Assembly (NCBI GenBank): GCA_023429265.1
Contig: JAEYVS010000227.1
Location: forward strand, 1 to 10,334
DNA: 10,334 bases
Direction of reading: 5' to 3'
Origin: Bacteroidota bacterium
GTDB lineage: Bacteria > Bacteroidota > Ignavibacteria > Tepidaquicellales > Tepidaquicellaceae
The translations under genes were made by a program, and so were the position numbers. The number at the start of each line of letters is the position of its first letter. Within the stretch, counting starts at the first letter, position 1. Positions 5,696 to 10,334 of this stretch are shown piece after piece. A model generated the notes under the pieces. The model ran no database searches. It saw nothing but the letters and a program-made list of their open reading frames with translations, and had not been told where the DNA came from.

Positions 5696-5703
5696 TATAT
5701 TTG
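5696..5703 (+). promoter_or_regulatory. Candidate Bacteroidota-type -7 box for the 5720 gene
   Basis: TATATTTG matches TAnnTTTG exactly and ends 16 nt before the ATG at 5720, implying a leader of only about 10 nt. No clear -33 TTTG is seen at the usual distance. Assignment is by motif and position only. Confidence 0.5.
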
Positions 5704-5719
5704 AAAAAAGGTCAGGTTT

Positions 5720-6262
5720 ATGCAAATTACAAAATGCTTTTTACTTATTGTTTTTGTGCTGGTTATTGGATTTCAGAGCGGGTATGGGCAGTCGCCGTAT
5801 TATTCCATCGAGGTGATGGTTCCAACAGAGGAGGGGTATACTTTTTCTTATTCGAGTTCGCTGTGCGCACCAAATCCGCTTAGTGACCGACAATTATTTA
5901 CCGGGGCGATTTCGAATGTAGACTGGGGCAAGGTGAATATGAACGACTATGAGTGCAGCAGACTACCAAATGAATATAAGGAAGGGTTTAAATATGGTAA
6001 TCAAATCCACGTATTCGAATATATCGCCAACGTTACAATCATAAAATCTGACGGCGAGAACCTTGAAAAGATGGAGATAGTGTTTCCTTTTAAGAAGGAA
6101 TCTTTTGTAACACGTGTGGATCTGTGGATGATAGAGTTTAAGCCGGGGGTATATGATCTTACGGATGCATTTGAGTATGATACGACCAAGCATTTGGTTA
6201 TGAGAGTTAAGGATGGGTATGAATGGTTGGATGTGAGAAGTAGTAATTTAATGTCATATTAG
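5720..6262 (+). CDS. Small exported protein of unknown function
   Basis: The protein is 180 aa and I do not recognise its family. Residues 1 to about 23 are a signal peptide (MQITKCFLLIVFVLVIGFQS), with a likely cleavage site near SGYGQ. Cys6 precedes the hydrophobic core, so it is not a lipobox. The mature part is about 155 residues, rich in aromatic residues and probably mostly beta. It has acidic and basic stretches such as KSDGENLEKMEIVFPFKKE and FKPGVYDLTDAFEYDTTKH. There are no transmembrane segments after the signal and no T9SS sorting domain, so a periplasmic location is most likely. The ATG at 5720 is preceded by AAAAAAGGTCAGGTTT, a weak purine-rich site, and by an exact -7 box at 5696-5703. 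It appears monocistronic and ends convergent to ndh, with the structured element 6301-6540 in between. Confidence 0.7.
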   Translation: MQITKCFLLIVFVLVIGFQSGYGQSPYYSIEVMVPTEEGYTFSYSSSLCAPNPLSDRQLFTGAISNVDWGKVNMNDYECSRLPNEYKEGFKYGNQIHVFEYIANVTIIKSDGENLEKMEIVFPFKKESFVTRVDLWMIEFKPGVYDLTDAFEYDTTKHLVMRVKDGYEWLDVRSSNLMSY

Positions 6263-6630
6263 ACTTAATTATTTTGAATCAACGTTCATAAATTTTGTCT
6301 CCGACGGCTTCTTTTGCTTGCCCAAAAGAAGCAAAAGGCCCCGGCTTAATAAAAATTGCCTAAATTTCCCGTGTTCTGCACTCAGAGAAAAAAACTCGCC
6401 TTCGAATATCAATATAAAATATAAAAATTACTATGGCTCAGACAGTTTTTCTCTGCTTCGTCACTGGTCGTGACGAAGACGCTTGAAACCGGCAAATTTT
6501 TTACGGCAATTTTCATAATGCCGGTGTTTTAATCCCCTACGGTGAATATGGGACAAACAACAAAGGAACTAATAAATTATAAGTTTACTCATTGACTCTT
6601 AAGGGCTGTTGGTTTAGAGAAGAAGTTTAT
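6263..6630. other. Convergent intergenic region with structured element
   Basis: This 368-bp gap lies between the stop codons of two convergent genes. About 240 bp of it (6301-6540) is the self-complementary element listed separately. The remaining 90 bp (6541-6630) is AT-rich and shows no feature I can name. No hairpin with a T-tract is evident for either gene, so the element may act as the terminator. Confidence 0.6.
6301..6540. repeat. Long self-complementary non-coding element (repeat-like)
   Basis: Nested complementary arms are visible. CCGGC (6341-6345) pairs with GCCGG (6520-6524). AAAATTGCC (6352-6360) pairs with GGCAATTTT (6505-6513). TAAATTT (6361-6367) pairs with AAATTTTTTA (6494-6503) across a bulge. 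CAGAGAAAAAAACT (6383-6396) pairs with AGTTTTTCTCTG (6444-6455), less two bases. Inside, CTTCGTCAC (6456-6464) and GTGACGAAG (6470-6478) form a 9-bp hairpin. Before these, CTTCTTTTG (6308-6316) pairs with CAAAAGAAG (6323-6331). I recall similar sequence (GCTTCTTTTGCTT..., ending TTTTAATCCCCTA) as an abundant intergenic repeat in Bacteroidota genomes, but only one copy is in this window. It has no ORF, transposase or clear target-site duplication. Confidence 0.6.
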
Positions 6631-7866
6631 TTAGAAGTTGCTGAGGTCACGTCCGAAGATGGAGGTCATTATCCAGTCGAATAGGACGTGGATCTTGTTG
6701 CGGAGACCAACGAGCTTGGTGATATACGCGCTGCGCCAGAAGAGCCAGGTTTTGAAGCCGGTGCCTTTGAATCCGGGTGTATCGGCGAGGGCTTTATTGC
6801 TTCCGATGTAGGCAAGCATCCCGAGGTCTTTGTAACGGAATGGTTTTGTTAGCTTTCCTTTTGCGAGATTATTCAGGTATTTAGCCACAAAGTATCCTTC
6901 ACGCTGGGCGACCTGGGCGGTCGCGGGCAGAGGGTAATCCACAATTTCCGAGCAGTCACCTACCGCAAAAATGCCTTCATATCCCGGGATTTTGAAAAAA
7001 GGGTCGGTGATGATCTTCCCGCGTTTGTCTTTATTGAATGGAGTTTCTTTTATGAACGGGAGCGGGGCATTTCCGGCTGCCCATATGAGAGTAGAATATT
7101 TTATTTCAGTGCCATCTTTTAGGGTGATATGATCTTTTTCGACTTTCGTAACGAGTGAATTCATCCTGAGCTTGATCCCCGAGGTATTGAATATTTTCAT
7201 CGCGTAGTCGCTGAGCTTTTTGTCGAAATTGGTGAGAATTTTATCGGCGGCATCCACGAGAATTATTTCGGCGTATGGGAGGAGATCGGGATAACTTTTT
7301 TTAATGTCTTCTTCAAGGAGGTCGTGGAGTTCCGCAGCGAACTCTACTCCGGTGGGACCGCCTCCGCAGACTACGAAGCGGAGCTTGTCCCGGCGTTCCT
7401 CTTCGGTGAGGTCAGGGAGCGAGGCATCTTCGAATGCGTCGATGATGCGGACACGGATACGGCGCGCGTCACTGAGTTCACGCAGGTACAGCGAGTGCTC
7501 TTTAACTCCCTCTATGCCGAATGTATTTGTAATCTCCCCTACCCCTATGACGAGGATGTCATAAGTGATGTCGAACTCTTCGCCTGAGTCTTTATCGAGA
7601 CATTTTATGGTTTTATTCGTAGAGTCAATGCTGAGGCATTCACCCATATAGAACTGGACTTTCCTGATGGTACGTATGGGCTCAATTATACTTCGGAACG
7701 CAAGAGTACCGACGGTGGTGCTGGGAAGCAAAGGTGTAAAGAGAAAGTGATTACGCGGGCTAATATTGATTACGTCATAGAGGTCCAGGTTAATTTTTTT
7801 AATTACGCCATATGCGGCGAAACCTGAACCGAGGATAATGAGCTTTTTTTTGGATTTGGGGCTCAT
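6631..7866 (-). CDS. ndh: Type II NADH:quinone oxidoreductase (NDH-2, mitochondrial Ndi1-like)
   Basis: This single-subunit flavoprotein (411 aa) oxidises NADH and reduces the membrane quinone without pumping protons. The FAD-binding motif GSGFAAYG is at 13-20. The FTPLLPSTTVGTLAFRSIIE segment (43-62) is characteristic of the mitochondrial and plant-type branch. The NADH-binding motif GGGPTGVEF is at 168-176, the second FAD motif AVGD at 301-304, and the quinone-site helix AQVAQREG at 317-324. The tail (about 350-411: YIGSNKALAD, WLFWRSAYITKLVGLRNK, FDWIMTSIFGRDL) resembles the amphipathic membrane-anchoring region of yeast Ndi1. There is no EF-hand insertion. Length is close to compact bacterial NDH-2. 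Start: ATG at 7864-7866, with an exact -7 box (TAACTTTG) 14 nt upstream and no Shine-Dalgarno sequence. It is divergent from yjbQ and probably monocistronic. It would recycle NADH, including that from the PDH complex. Confidence 0.9.
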   Translation of the reverse strand: MSPKSKKKLIILGSGFAAYGVIKKINLDLYDVINISPRNHFLFTPLLPSTTVGTLAFRSIIEPIRTIRKVQFYMGECLSIDSTNKTIKCLDKDSGEEFDITYDILVIGVGEITNTFGIEGVKEHSLYLRELSDARRIRVRIIDAFEDASLPDLTEEERRDKLRFVVCGGGPTGVEFAAELHDLLEEDIKKSYPDLLPYAEIILVDAADKILTNFDKKLSDYAMKIFNTSGIKLRMNSLVTKVEKDHITLKDGTEIKYSTLIWAAGNAPLPFIKETPFNKDKRGKIITDPFFKIPGYEGIFAVGDCSEIVDYPLPATAQVAQREGYFVAKYLNNLAKGKLTKPFRYKDLGMLAYIGSNKALADTPGFKGTGFKTWLFWRSAYITKLVGLRNKIHVLFDWIMTSIFGRDLSNF

Positions 7867-7880
7867 ATTGTGTGTTTATC

Positions 7881-7888
7881 CAAAGTTA
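7881..7888 (-). promoter_or_regulatory. Candidate -7 box for ndh
   Basis: Read on the minus strand the sequence is TAACTTTG, an exact TAnnTTTG match. It lies 14 nt upstream of the ndh ATG and implies a leader shorter than 10 nt. A -33 element is not obvious. Confidence 0.5.
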
Positions 7889-7935
7889 ATGAGTATAAAT
7901 GAGAGAAGGGATTGAATAATTTTGGTATAGTTCTT

Positions 7936-7965
7936 CGCCACAAAGACACAGAGACCACAGAGAAG
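7936..7965. repeat. Family A repeat, copy A3
   Basis: CGCCACAAAGACACAGAGAC is followed by CACAGAGAAG. It is related to 1615-1640 and 3339-3352. It lies in the divergent ndh-yjbQ spacer and covers the position where the -33 region of the yjbQ promoter would fall. Confidence 0.6.
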
Positions 7966-7972
7966 CCAGTTT

Positions 7973-7980
7973 TATATTTG
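7973..7980 (+). promoter_or_regulatory. Candidate -7 box for yjbQ
   Basis: TATATTTG is an exact TAnnTTTG match ending 7 nt before the ATG at 7988. Transcription would start at about 7986-7988. The mRNA is then either leaderless from 7988 or has a leader of about 28 nt if translation starts at the ATG at 8015. Confidence 0.5.
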
Positions 7981-7987
7981 TCAATGA

Positions 7988-8431
7988 ATGAGTAATTTTG
8001 AAGAAAAGTTTATAATGAAATCATACAGGAAAGAGTTGTGGTTTGAGGTGAAGAAGCGGAGGGAGCTGATCAATATCACTCCTGATGTGGAGAGATGTGT
8101 ATCGGAGAGCGGGGTGATGGAGGGGCTCGTGCTGTGTAATGCGATGCACATAACGGCGAGTGTATTCATCAATGATGATGAGAGCGGGCTGCACGAGGAC
8201 TATGAGGTGTGGCTGGAGAAGCTTGCTCCGGAGAAACCTCACTCACAGTATAAGCATAACGGTTACGAGGATAATGCAGACGCGCACTTGAAGAGGACTA
8301 TTATGGGCAGAGAGGTGGTCGTGGCGATTACGGAAGGCAGGCTCGACCTGGGACCGTGGGAGCAAGTGTTTTACGGGGAATTCGATGGGAAGAGGAAGAA
8401 GAGGGTGCTGGTCAAAATCATTGGGGAATGA
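7988..8431 (+). CDS. yjbQ: YjbQ / UPF0047 family protein (secondary thiamine-phosphate synthase enzyme)
   Basis: The protein is 147 aa from the ATG at 7988, or 138 aa from the in-frame ATG at 8015 (codon 10, MKSYRKELWFEV). The second start fits the usual family N-terminus and length better, but I cannot exclude the first. Family features are the ITPDVERCV segment, HITASVFINDDESGLHEDYE, then YKHNGYEDNADAHLKRTIMG and the C-terminal GRLDLGPWEQVFYGEFDGKR. Conserved His and Asp/Glu residues in the H-x-T and DNAdAHL segments are thought to line the active site. Members show weak thiamine-phosphate synthase activity in E. coli, but their main physiological role is unsettled. Compared with the form I recall (G-W-Q), the GPWEQ segment has Glu after Trp. 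The gene is divergent from ndh and convergent with the 8465-8890 gene; a perfect inverted repeat spans its stop codon. Confidence 0.88.
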   Translation: MSNFEEKFIMKSYRKELWFEVKKRRELINITPDVERCVSESGVMEGLVLCNAMHITASVFINDDESGLHEDYEVWLEKLAPEKPHSQYKHNGYEDNADAHLKRTIMGREVVVAITEGRLDLGPWEQVFYGEFDGKRKKRVLVKIIGE

Positions 8432-8438
8432 TTTTGAC
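8411..8438. terminator. Inverted repeat spanning the yjbQ stop codon (possible terminator)
   Basis: GTCAAAATCA (8411-8420) and TGATTTTGAC (8429-8438) are perfectly complementary, with an 8-nt loop TTGGGGAA. The stop codon TGA (8429-8431) is part of the right arm. The stem is AT-rich and not followed by an uninterrupted T-tract, so terminator function in the convergent yjbQ/8465 gap is only a possibility. Confidence 0.4.
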
Positions 8439-8445
8439 AATTATC

Positions 8446-8471
8446 AATTTTCCGTGTTCAATGTTCAGTGT
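8446..8471 (-). repeat. Family G repeat, copy at the 3' end of the 8465 gene
   Basis: On the minus strand it reads ACACTGAACATTGAACACGG then AAAATT, matching 1822-1847 at 23 of 26 positions. It contains the TGA stop and final His codon of the minus-strand gene that ends at 8465. Confidence 0.6.
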
Positions 8472-8890
8472 ATGTTGAGATCCGTAAGTAATTTCGTGAT
8501 GGTGGTGGATTTGTTTCTGGCTTTGTAGAAGAGTCTTTCTTTGCAGCGGTAGCCGGAAGTGGCGGGGAACAGGAGCTGGAGATTTTCTTTCAGGCGTTTG
8601 CTGTTGATTTTGCTTTGTGTGATGCTGAAATGGGATTGGAATACTTTGAGTTCGGTGTCCTCTTTTTGGAGAAAGCGCATTTCTGCAAGGTGATTAATTA
8701 CAGTCTGCATAGAATCGACAGTTCCGTTCCATTTGATCTTTGATGTATAGTCGTTTTCGATGGCGAGTTTTTTCCCGGTGAAGTGGGCGAAGAATTCATC
8801 GATATCGCAGGTGATGATGTTTTCGGAGCGTAGGAGGCGATAGAATTCCTGAAGCTGCCGTTTGAAGCCGTACCAGTAGATTTTGTGCAT
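8465..8890 (-). CDS. Hypothetical protein (possibly RteC-like)
   Basis: The protein is 141 aa and I do not recognise it firmly. It begins MHKIYWYGFKRQLQEFYRLL, has no signal peptide or membrane segment, and looks alpha-helical, soluble and basic (ends ARNKSTTITKLLTDLNIH). The run IKWNGTVDSMQTVINHLAEM, then F-x-I-T-Q and a basic C-terminal helix, recalls the RteC-like and related short Bacteroidota proteins (W-x-G-S, then a helix, F, and R-x-x-x-T-x-x-L). This is a weak resemblance from memory. The start ATG at 8888-8890 has no Shine-Dalgarno sequence, and no exact -7 box is seen upstream. It ends 33 bp from the convergent yjbQ stop, and its last codon and stop lie in a family G repeat. Base composition is similar to its neighbours. 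I think it is real because of its length and helical pattern. Confidence 0.55.
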   Translation of the reverse strand: MHKIYWYGFKRQLQEFYRLLRSENIITCDIDEFFAHFTGKKLAIENDYTSKIKWNGTVDSMQTVINHLAEMRFLQKEDTELKVFQSHFSITQSKINSKRLKENLQLLFPATSGYRCKERLFYKARNKSTTITKLLTDLNIH

Positions 8891-9002
8891 ATGTAAAATT
8901 GGTGAGATTTTTGAAGGTATTCAAGGGAAACTTGACTCCTACTGCAGGAGCAGAACATACGAGATTACCGGATTGAGGGCAATTCTCTAAACAAGGACGA
9001 GT

Positions 9003-9095
9003 TAGCCACCAATTAACACGAATTCTCTCGAATTACACGTATTTGTCGTGGTGCATTCGAATTTTCACATATTGTTTCTTATTCGTACGAATTGG
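9003..9095. repeat. Family C element, copy C5
   Basis: TTAGCCACCAATTAACACGA, then ATTCTCTCGAATT, a middle part CATTCGAATTTTCACATATT and the terminal palindrome ATTCGTACGAAT (9081-9092). It lies more than 3 kb from the other copies, so the element is dispersed and not only a local tandem repeat. Confidence 0.7.
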
Positions 9096-9134
9096 TTACT
9101 TATAAAATAGTGATTTAACCCGGGATTTTCTCAC

Positions 9135-9211
9135 CTCTCCCCTGCTTCGATAAATCGAAGCTTCCCCTCTTCCCCGCTTCCGCGAGGACAGGCTCTTGTT
9201 AAGGAGAGGGG
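9135..9211. repeat. Family D repeat with inner hairpin, copy D5
   Basis: CCTCTCCCCT and a second CCCCTCTTCCCC lie on the left, and AAGGAGAGGGG (9201-9211) on the right. Inside, GCTTCGAT (9144-9151) and ATCGAAGC (9154-9161) form an 8-bp hairpin with a two-base spacer. As in D3, a hairpin lies between CT-rich and GA-rich arms. Confidence 0.6.
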
Positions 9212-9258
9212 CTTGAGACAAGGTTGTGGCAATTCTGATTCTCTGCGAATGACAAACA

Positions 9259-9285
9259 AAAAACCCCGGGGTTGCCGGGGTTTTT
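9259..9285 (-). terminator. Rho-independent terminator of the trxA-lipoprotein unit
   Basis: An 11-bp perfect stem, AAAAACCCCGG (9259-9269) with CCGGGGTTTTT (9275-9285), has a five-base loop. Read on the minus strand the stem runs into six T residues (opposite A 9258-9263). It lies 35 bp after the stop of the lipoprotein gene. It could also work in the plus direction. Confidence 0.9.
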
Positions 9286-9319
9286 GAATTATTAACAATA
9301 CGATCTGTGTATGAAAATA

Positions 9320-10075
9320 TTATTTAGTTATGTCCGGTATCTTCATATTTTTCGGGTCGATGTTCTTCAGATTTTTCATTCCCTTCATCATATCTTCCAT
9401 ATCGATGAACTCCACGTCTTTGGGGACATCGAAGTCGGACTCTGAAAGACCGGGATTGGTATCAAACTGAGTCGCAATCATAGTCATTTCCTTGCTTTTG
9501 ATTGCGAGCACGGCTTTTTTCTCGTAAACTGAAATAGTAGTACCTTTACCGGTGTCGTATATCTCACATTCTTTTCCAAGAATGGTTTCAGTACCAATCA
9601 TTTTGTATTTTTCAAGGTTCTTTTCCACGTCAGCCATACTGTACTCTTTATCCTTCTGGTATTCATCTACCTTGAGTTTGAAGCCCTGCTTCTGTCCCTG
9701 CAATTCCATTGTAGTGTATACATAATCACCATCATACAGCGCTTCGGCGGTGCTATTTTCCATATCGGCTATCTGTCCTTTCATAACGGTTTTCATATTA
9801 TCACCGAGCCTGTAGAGGGTCATAGTTCCGTTTGATTCAGGACCTGACATACTATAGGTAATCACAAATTCATTAGACGATAAATCCATATCTCCGCTGC
9901 TCTCATTATCGCCCGATTCATTTTCACCGGATTCGGTCCCGGATGTTTCGGTATTGTCACCCGCTGTCTTATTCTCGTCTTTACTACAAGCAGAAAGTGA
10001 GACCAATGAGATGAACAACAGCATTAACAAAGAGCTTTTAAACAAACTTTTCAAATTATCCATTGAGCAAACCAT
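9320..10075 (-). CDS. Putative lipoprotein with acidic linker
   Basis: The protein is 251 aa from the ATG at 10073-10075. A second in-frame ATG at codon 5 (10061-10063, MDNLKSLFKSSLLMLLF) gives a more typical signal peptide and may be the real start. The hydrophobic core ends in a lipobox, LSAC, with Cys30 (Cys26 from the second ATG), predicting a lipid-anchored protein. Residues 31-65 are an acidic Ser/Gly/Glu/Asn-rich linker. The rest (about 66-251) looks like a beta-rich domain: FVITYSMSG, GTMTLYRLGDNMKTVMKG, ALYDGDYVYTT, then ETILGKECEIYDTGKGTTISVYEKKAVLAIKS and DVPKDVEFIDMEDMM. This faintly resembles DUF4412 or LolA-like envelope proteins; the function is unknown. The linker after Cys (SKDEN) is acidic, a trait sometimes linked to surface export in Bacteroidota, which is an inference. 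It lies 14 bp downstream of trxA on the same strand and ends at a strong terminator. Confidence 0.75.
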   Translation of the reverse strand: MVCSMDNLKSLFKSSLLMLLFISLVSLSACSKDENKTAGDNTETSGTESGENESGDNESSGDMDLSSNEFVITYSMSGPESNGTMTLYRLGDNMKTVMKGQIADMENSTAEALYDGDYVYTTMELQGQKQGFKLKVDEYQKDKEYSMADVEKNLEKYKMIGTETILGKECEIYDTGKGTTISVYEKKAVLAIKSKEMTMIATQFDTNPGLSESDFDVPKDVEFIDMEDMMKGMKNLKNIDPKNMKIPDITK

Positions 10076-10089
10076 TAAATTTAAAAAAA

Positions 10090-10334
10090 TTAGTTTAATT
10101 GAGCGTCGAGCTTGCTCAGGATGTGATCTTTTGGTACTGCACCTACAATCTGGTCGACCACTTCGCCATTTTTAAAGATGAGCAGAGTTGGAATGCTTCT
10201 TATGCCAAACTGCATTGCTACCTGCTGGTTATTGTCAACGTCAAGCTTTCCAACTTTAACTTTTCCGTCGTATTCATTAGCAATCTCTTCCACGATCGGA
10301 GCGATCATCTTACACGGTCCGCACCACACAGCCC
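10090..10334 (-). CDS. trxA: Thioredoxin (N-terminus outside the window)
   Basis: The frame is open to the window edge, so the 5' end is missing; the GTG at 10327-10329 is an internal Val codon just before the active site, not the start. The visible part reads AVWCGPCKMIAPIVEEIA, with the redox-active CGPC, then a central strand VKVGKLDVDNNQQVAMQFGI, the cis-proline loop RSIPTLLIFKNG and a final helix ending LSKLDAQLN. This matches E. coli-type thioredoxin 1 from its active site to its C-terminus, with about 80 residues seen of a usual 105-110. Thioredoxin reduces protein disulfides in the cytoplasm using electrons from thioredoxin reductase. No fusion is seen at the C-terminus. The lipoprotein gene starts 14 bp after its stop, so the two are probably co-transcribed from a promoter outside the window. 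Confidence 0.95.
   Translation of the reverse strand, partial: AVWCGPCKMIAPIVEEIANEYDGKVKVGKLDVDNNQQVAMQFGIRSIPTLLIFKNGEVVDQIVGAVPKDHILSKLDAQLN

Larger units (their letters stand above)
5021..5719. other. Right mosaic repeat block (no gene)
   Basis: This 699-bp region lies between the divergent T9SS gene and the 5720 gene. It holds no plausible ORF. In order it contains the upstream region of the T9SS gene, a partial D piece (CTCTCCCCGCTTCCCG near 5091), B2, C2, D3, B3, C3, E2, B4, C4 and then the -7 box of the 5720 gene. The recurring order B then C, with D before or after, gives a semi-periodic array. Confidence 0.75.
8891..9319. other. Intergenic region with repeats (no gene)
   Basis: This 429-bp region lies between the start of the 8465-8890 gene and the stop of the lipoprotein gene, both on the minus strand. 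It contains C5 (9003-9095), a complex D element (9135-9211) and the terminator at 9259-9285. The first 110 bp (8891-9000) would hold the promoter of the 8465-8890 gene, but I see no clear box. Confidence 0.7.

Noticed and set aside
5692..5883. Alternative 63-residue ORF overlapping the start of the 5720 gene
   Set aside because: It is in a different frame from the signal-peptide protein, has no homology I recognise, and its start overlaps the candidate -7 box.
6301..6540. Insertion sequence or transposon remnant
   Set aside because: No transposase fragment, no clear terminal inverted repeats with target-site duplication; only nested internal pairing is visible.
7304..7587. Plus-strand ORFs opposite ndh
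   Set aside because: They are contained in ndh, are Arg/Ser-rich and show no domain features.
8698..8958. Minus-strand ORF of 86 residues overlapping the 8465-8890 gene
   Set aside because: It overlaps a longer ORF in another frame and has low-complexity Ser-rich sequence without a recognisable start context.
10327..10329. GTG as the start of thioredoxin
   Set aside because: It encodes the residue just before WCGPC; a real thioredoxin has about 30 residues before this, so the gene continues beyond the window.
1..10334. tRNA, rRNA or riboswitch
   Set aside because: I scanned the spacers for cloverleaf ends (CCA, GTTCGA-type loops) and for known riboswitch cores and saw none; this is by eye only.
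1..10334. Defence, toxin-antitoxin or other undescribed multi-gene system
   Set aside because: The recognised genes are metabolic or envelope genes; the two unknown proteins are isolated and show no nuclease, ATPase or toxin motifs.

Overview
The window looks like chromosomal DNA of a Bacteroidota/FCB-group bacterium, most likely Ignavibacteria-like. The reasons are a secreted protein with a C-terminal type IX secretion (T9SS) sorting domain carrying the signature QNYPNPFNPST, almost no Shine-Dalgarno sequences, three exact TAnnTTTG (Bacteroidota-type -7) boxes just upstream of start codons, and intergenic spacers full of short palindromic repeats. Taxonomy is an inference from these traits; no rRNA is present.

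Layout. (i) 1-3253, plus strand: the pyruvate dehydrogenase complex, as the 3' end of a homodimeric E1 (aceE), a complete E2 (aceF) and a complete E3 (lpdA), closed by a hairpin terminator at 3288-3315. (ii) 3339-5650: a minus-strand gene for a secreted seven-repeat Ycf48-like beta-propeller with a T9SS sorting domain (3776-5020), flanked on both sides by mosaic arrays of the same non-coding repeat families. (iii) 5720-6262: a small exported protein of unknown function, followed by a ~240-bp self-complementary element (6301-6540) in the gap between convergent genes. (iv) 6631-7866, minus: a mitochondrial-type (Ndi1-like) type II NADH dehydrogenase, divergent from a YjbQ/UPF0047 gene (7988-8431, plus) across 121 bp holding oppositely directed -7 boxes. 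(v) 8465-8890, minus: a hypothetical protein. (vi) 9320-10334, minus: thioredoxin (runs off the window) followed 14 bp later by a lipoprotein gene and a strong terminator.

Functionally this is mostly housekeeping: acetyl-CoA production, NADH re-oxidation at the quinone pool, thiol redox, and envelope or secreted proteins. I see no defence system, mobile-element transposase, CRISPR array or biosynthetic cluster. The most unusual content is the repeats. At least seven families (labelled A-G below) occur more than once, in recurring order, with nested insertions, one base-pair-preserving double substitution, and cases where a repeat supplies a start or stop codon of a neighbouring gene.

Repeat labels: A = CACAGAGACACAGAG type; B = ACCGCAAAGACGCAAAG type; C = ~90-bp TAGCCACGAATT...AATTCGTACGAATT element; D = CCCCTCTCC...GGAGAGGGG palindromes; E = TTCCCAAGC...GCTTGGGAA hairpin; F = ~50-bp tandem repeat at the 3' end of the T9SS gene; G = ACTGAACATTG repeat.
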